6,753 bases of DNA from an uncultured Fibrobacterota bacterium (GTDB lineage: Bacteria > Fibrobacterota > Chitinivibrionia > Chitinivibrionales > CAIOZP01), in contig CAIOZP010000509.1 of NCBI GenBank assembly GCA_903862805.1, positions 1 to 6,753 on the forward strand. Reading direction: 5' to 3'. Positions 6,501 through 6,753 of the stretch are shown one piece after another (position 1 is the first letter of the stretch; the number at the start of each line of letters is the position of its first letter). The position numbers and the translations under genes were made by a program. Below the pieces are notes generated by a model that made no database searches, was not told the DNA's origin, and saw nothing but the letters and a program-made list of their open reading frames with translations.

Positions 6501-6753
6501 TTCCGAATCCCTGCTGAAGGTGCTTGGACGCAGGCTTGGAGAAATATCCCCCGCCGTATCTCTGCCATCAGAATCCCAAAAATCTTCCGCAGGTAAAAGC
6601 GTCTTTGATTCTGAAGGTTTTCTGCGCAGACTGATGAACGATAAATCAATAGCCGAAAAAGCATTGCGGCTGTGCATAGCAGATTTCCCCGGAATGCTTT
6701 CTGATCTTGACGATTTCGCCGCTGCCGGTCAGTGCGAAAAAGTCGCTTCTATC
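3589..6753 (+). CDS. Membrane hybrid sensor histidine kinase (4 PAS, HisKA, HATPase_c, REC, Hpt start), C-terminus cut off
   Basis: The frame is open for 1055 residues and runs off the window. A basic N-terminus is followed by two membrane helices (about 34-52 and 62-80) joined by a 9-residue loop, then a short coiled coil. Four PAS domains sit at about 99-200, 210-322, 334-447 and 460-572, each of the last three ending in a D-I/V-x-x-x-x-R linker, and a coiled coil spans 574-615. HisKA has the phosphorylated H623 in M-S-H-E-I-R-T-P-L-N. HATPase_c shows the N box (N736, N740), G1 (D772-T-G-I-G), F box (F786, F789) and G2 (G802-T-G-L-G). The receiver has E869-D870, phospho-acceptor D913, T946 and K968. 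Residues from about 1004 match the start of an Hpt domain, whose histidine would fall just past the window edge. ATP-dependent relay His-Asp-His is therefore expected. The start is TTG 3589 with GGAG 6 bases upstream. No promoter is clear; a weak extended -10 (TGCTTTGAT, 3560-3568) is possible. Its output regulator is not in the window. Confidence 0.93.
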   Translation, partial: MKLTNIFPSKKTAGGRRSSLPFPQNLILNFRFFHVVLICWILSGIIFFFSLGNHCSDFCNMVFGSVNFIIVSGLVGSFIYSRSKILRHHSALITKNANLETILGAISDAVTRVDYNGKIIDYRAPYNIKATLPPESVIGRSVFDFVADEFRDQARTALASAVAGRASTLRFSDEKSGKRRVFESRFVKGTNNDVVIVRQEQTARVAAEEKFSTAFKANSNPMSFTSMKTGKLVEINQAFTRFFGYSKEDAIGKSSFELGLSRDYEIRESYLNDVTVGKDFVNREIVLYCKDGSRKTGLVAGSKINMSDEGFILLSFYDISARKIAEAAMAESENRFRQVFDTSPTAFGITCYETGVFTEVNDAFETLTGYTKEEVLGKSTRDLNLAPDPVERERFYETLSAVDSFNNFSMKVRRKTGELINCLHSIKIFEQNGVKYLLANVVDQTERIYAENAMASALRIRQSVFENSGVAIFVGSSDRRILDMNKSACEMFGWAKGELVGKSVELIHLNEKTFHAFQIFVKDMFGKGVVDVEYPFKRKDGTQLWCSISGSLLDLENHDAGMIWILKDITERRNAVNQLNAANIAAERTNDKLRDATAQAQHLAELAETANKAKSEFLATMSHEIRTPLNGIVGLTELMKQSNLDDEQQRWLNMIMSNSGILLSIVSDILDMSKIDAGRLELEKVDFDLPDAVESVLQIQKMGAMNKPVSVTWTIADVVSHTVCGDPVRLKQVISNLVANAVKFTDEGSVTLKVEHDKSDISGNTLRFEVVDTGIGISQENLPKLFQPFAQADSSTTRNFGGTGLGLAICKRIAELMGGRIGVESLHGKGSTFWFTATLPPVSNAAQVDRRDSFVRPGIIRGARILIVEDNETNRIIAREMLRRFGCEVDMAEDGAAAIEYLRNNDRDLVIMDCQMPVMDGFESTRRIRSGEAGSRAAVLPIIAMTANALTGDREKCLASGMNDYLAKPVSSESLLKVLGRRLGEISPAVSLPSESQKSSAGKSVFDSEGFLRRLMNDKSIAEKALRLCIADFPGMLSDLDDFAAAGQCEKVASI

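Overview
This is a bacterial chromosomal window of ordinary type. It carries five protein-coding genes and no RNA gene, insertion sequence, CRISPR array or phage gene that I can see. Base composition is moderate. Shine-Dalgarno sites are strong (AGGAGG/AAAGGAGA), and at least two genes (the cyclic-nucleotide-binding protein and the hybrid kinase) appear to start with TTG. The multi-PAS membrane hybrid kinase suggests a free-living Gram-negative bacterium, but nothing here fixes the phylum.

Layout. Three genes lie on the minus strand, in transcription order amt (2892-1675), a small STAS/SpoIIAA-like protein (1480-1088) and a cyclic-nucleotide-binding regulator (800 to beyond base 1). They are spaced too widely to be one tight operon. 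A strong stem-loop follows amt, and a good sigma-70 promoter sits just before the STAS-like gene. Divergent from amt, on the plus strand, are a 127-residue zinc-ribbon protein (3091-3474) closed by a textbook Rho-independent terminator, and then a large hybrid sensor histidine kinase (3589 to beyond 6753). The kinase has two membrane helices, four PAS domains, HisKA, HATPase_c, a receiver, and the start of an Hpt domain cut off by the window edge.

How they fit together. Amt imports ammonium. The cyclic-nucleotide protein and the hybrid kinase are two separate signalling inputs, and the STAS-like and zinc-ribbon proteins have no assigned function. The sequence does not show that these five genes form one pathway, and the usual Amt partner GlnK (PII) is absent from both sides of amt. 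I found no evidence of a defence system, biosynthetic cluster or mobile element. The least explained parts are the zinc-ribbon protein with its beta-barrel-like tail, a four-cysteine cluster in the C-terminal half of the cyclic-nucleotide protein, and a CX3C motif in the tiny periplasmic loop of the kinase.
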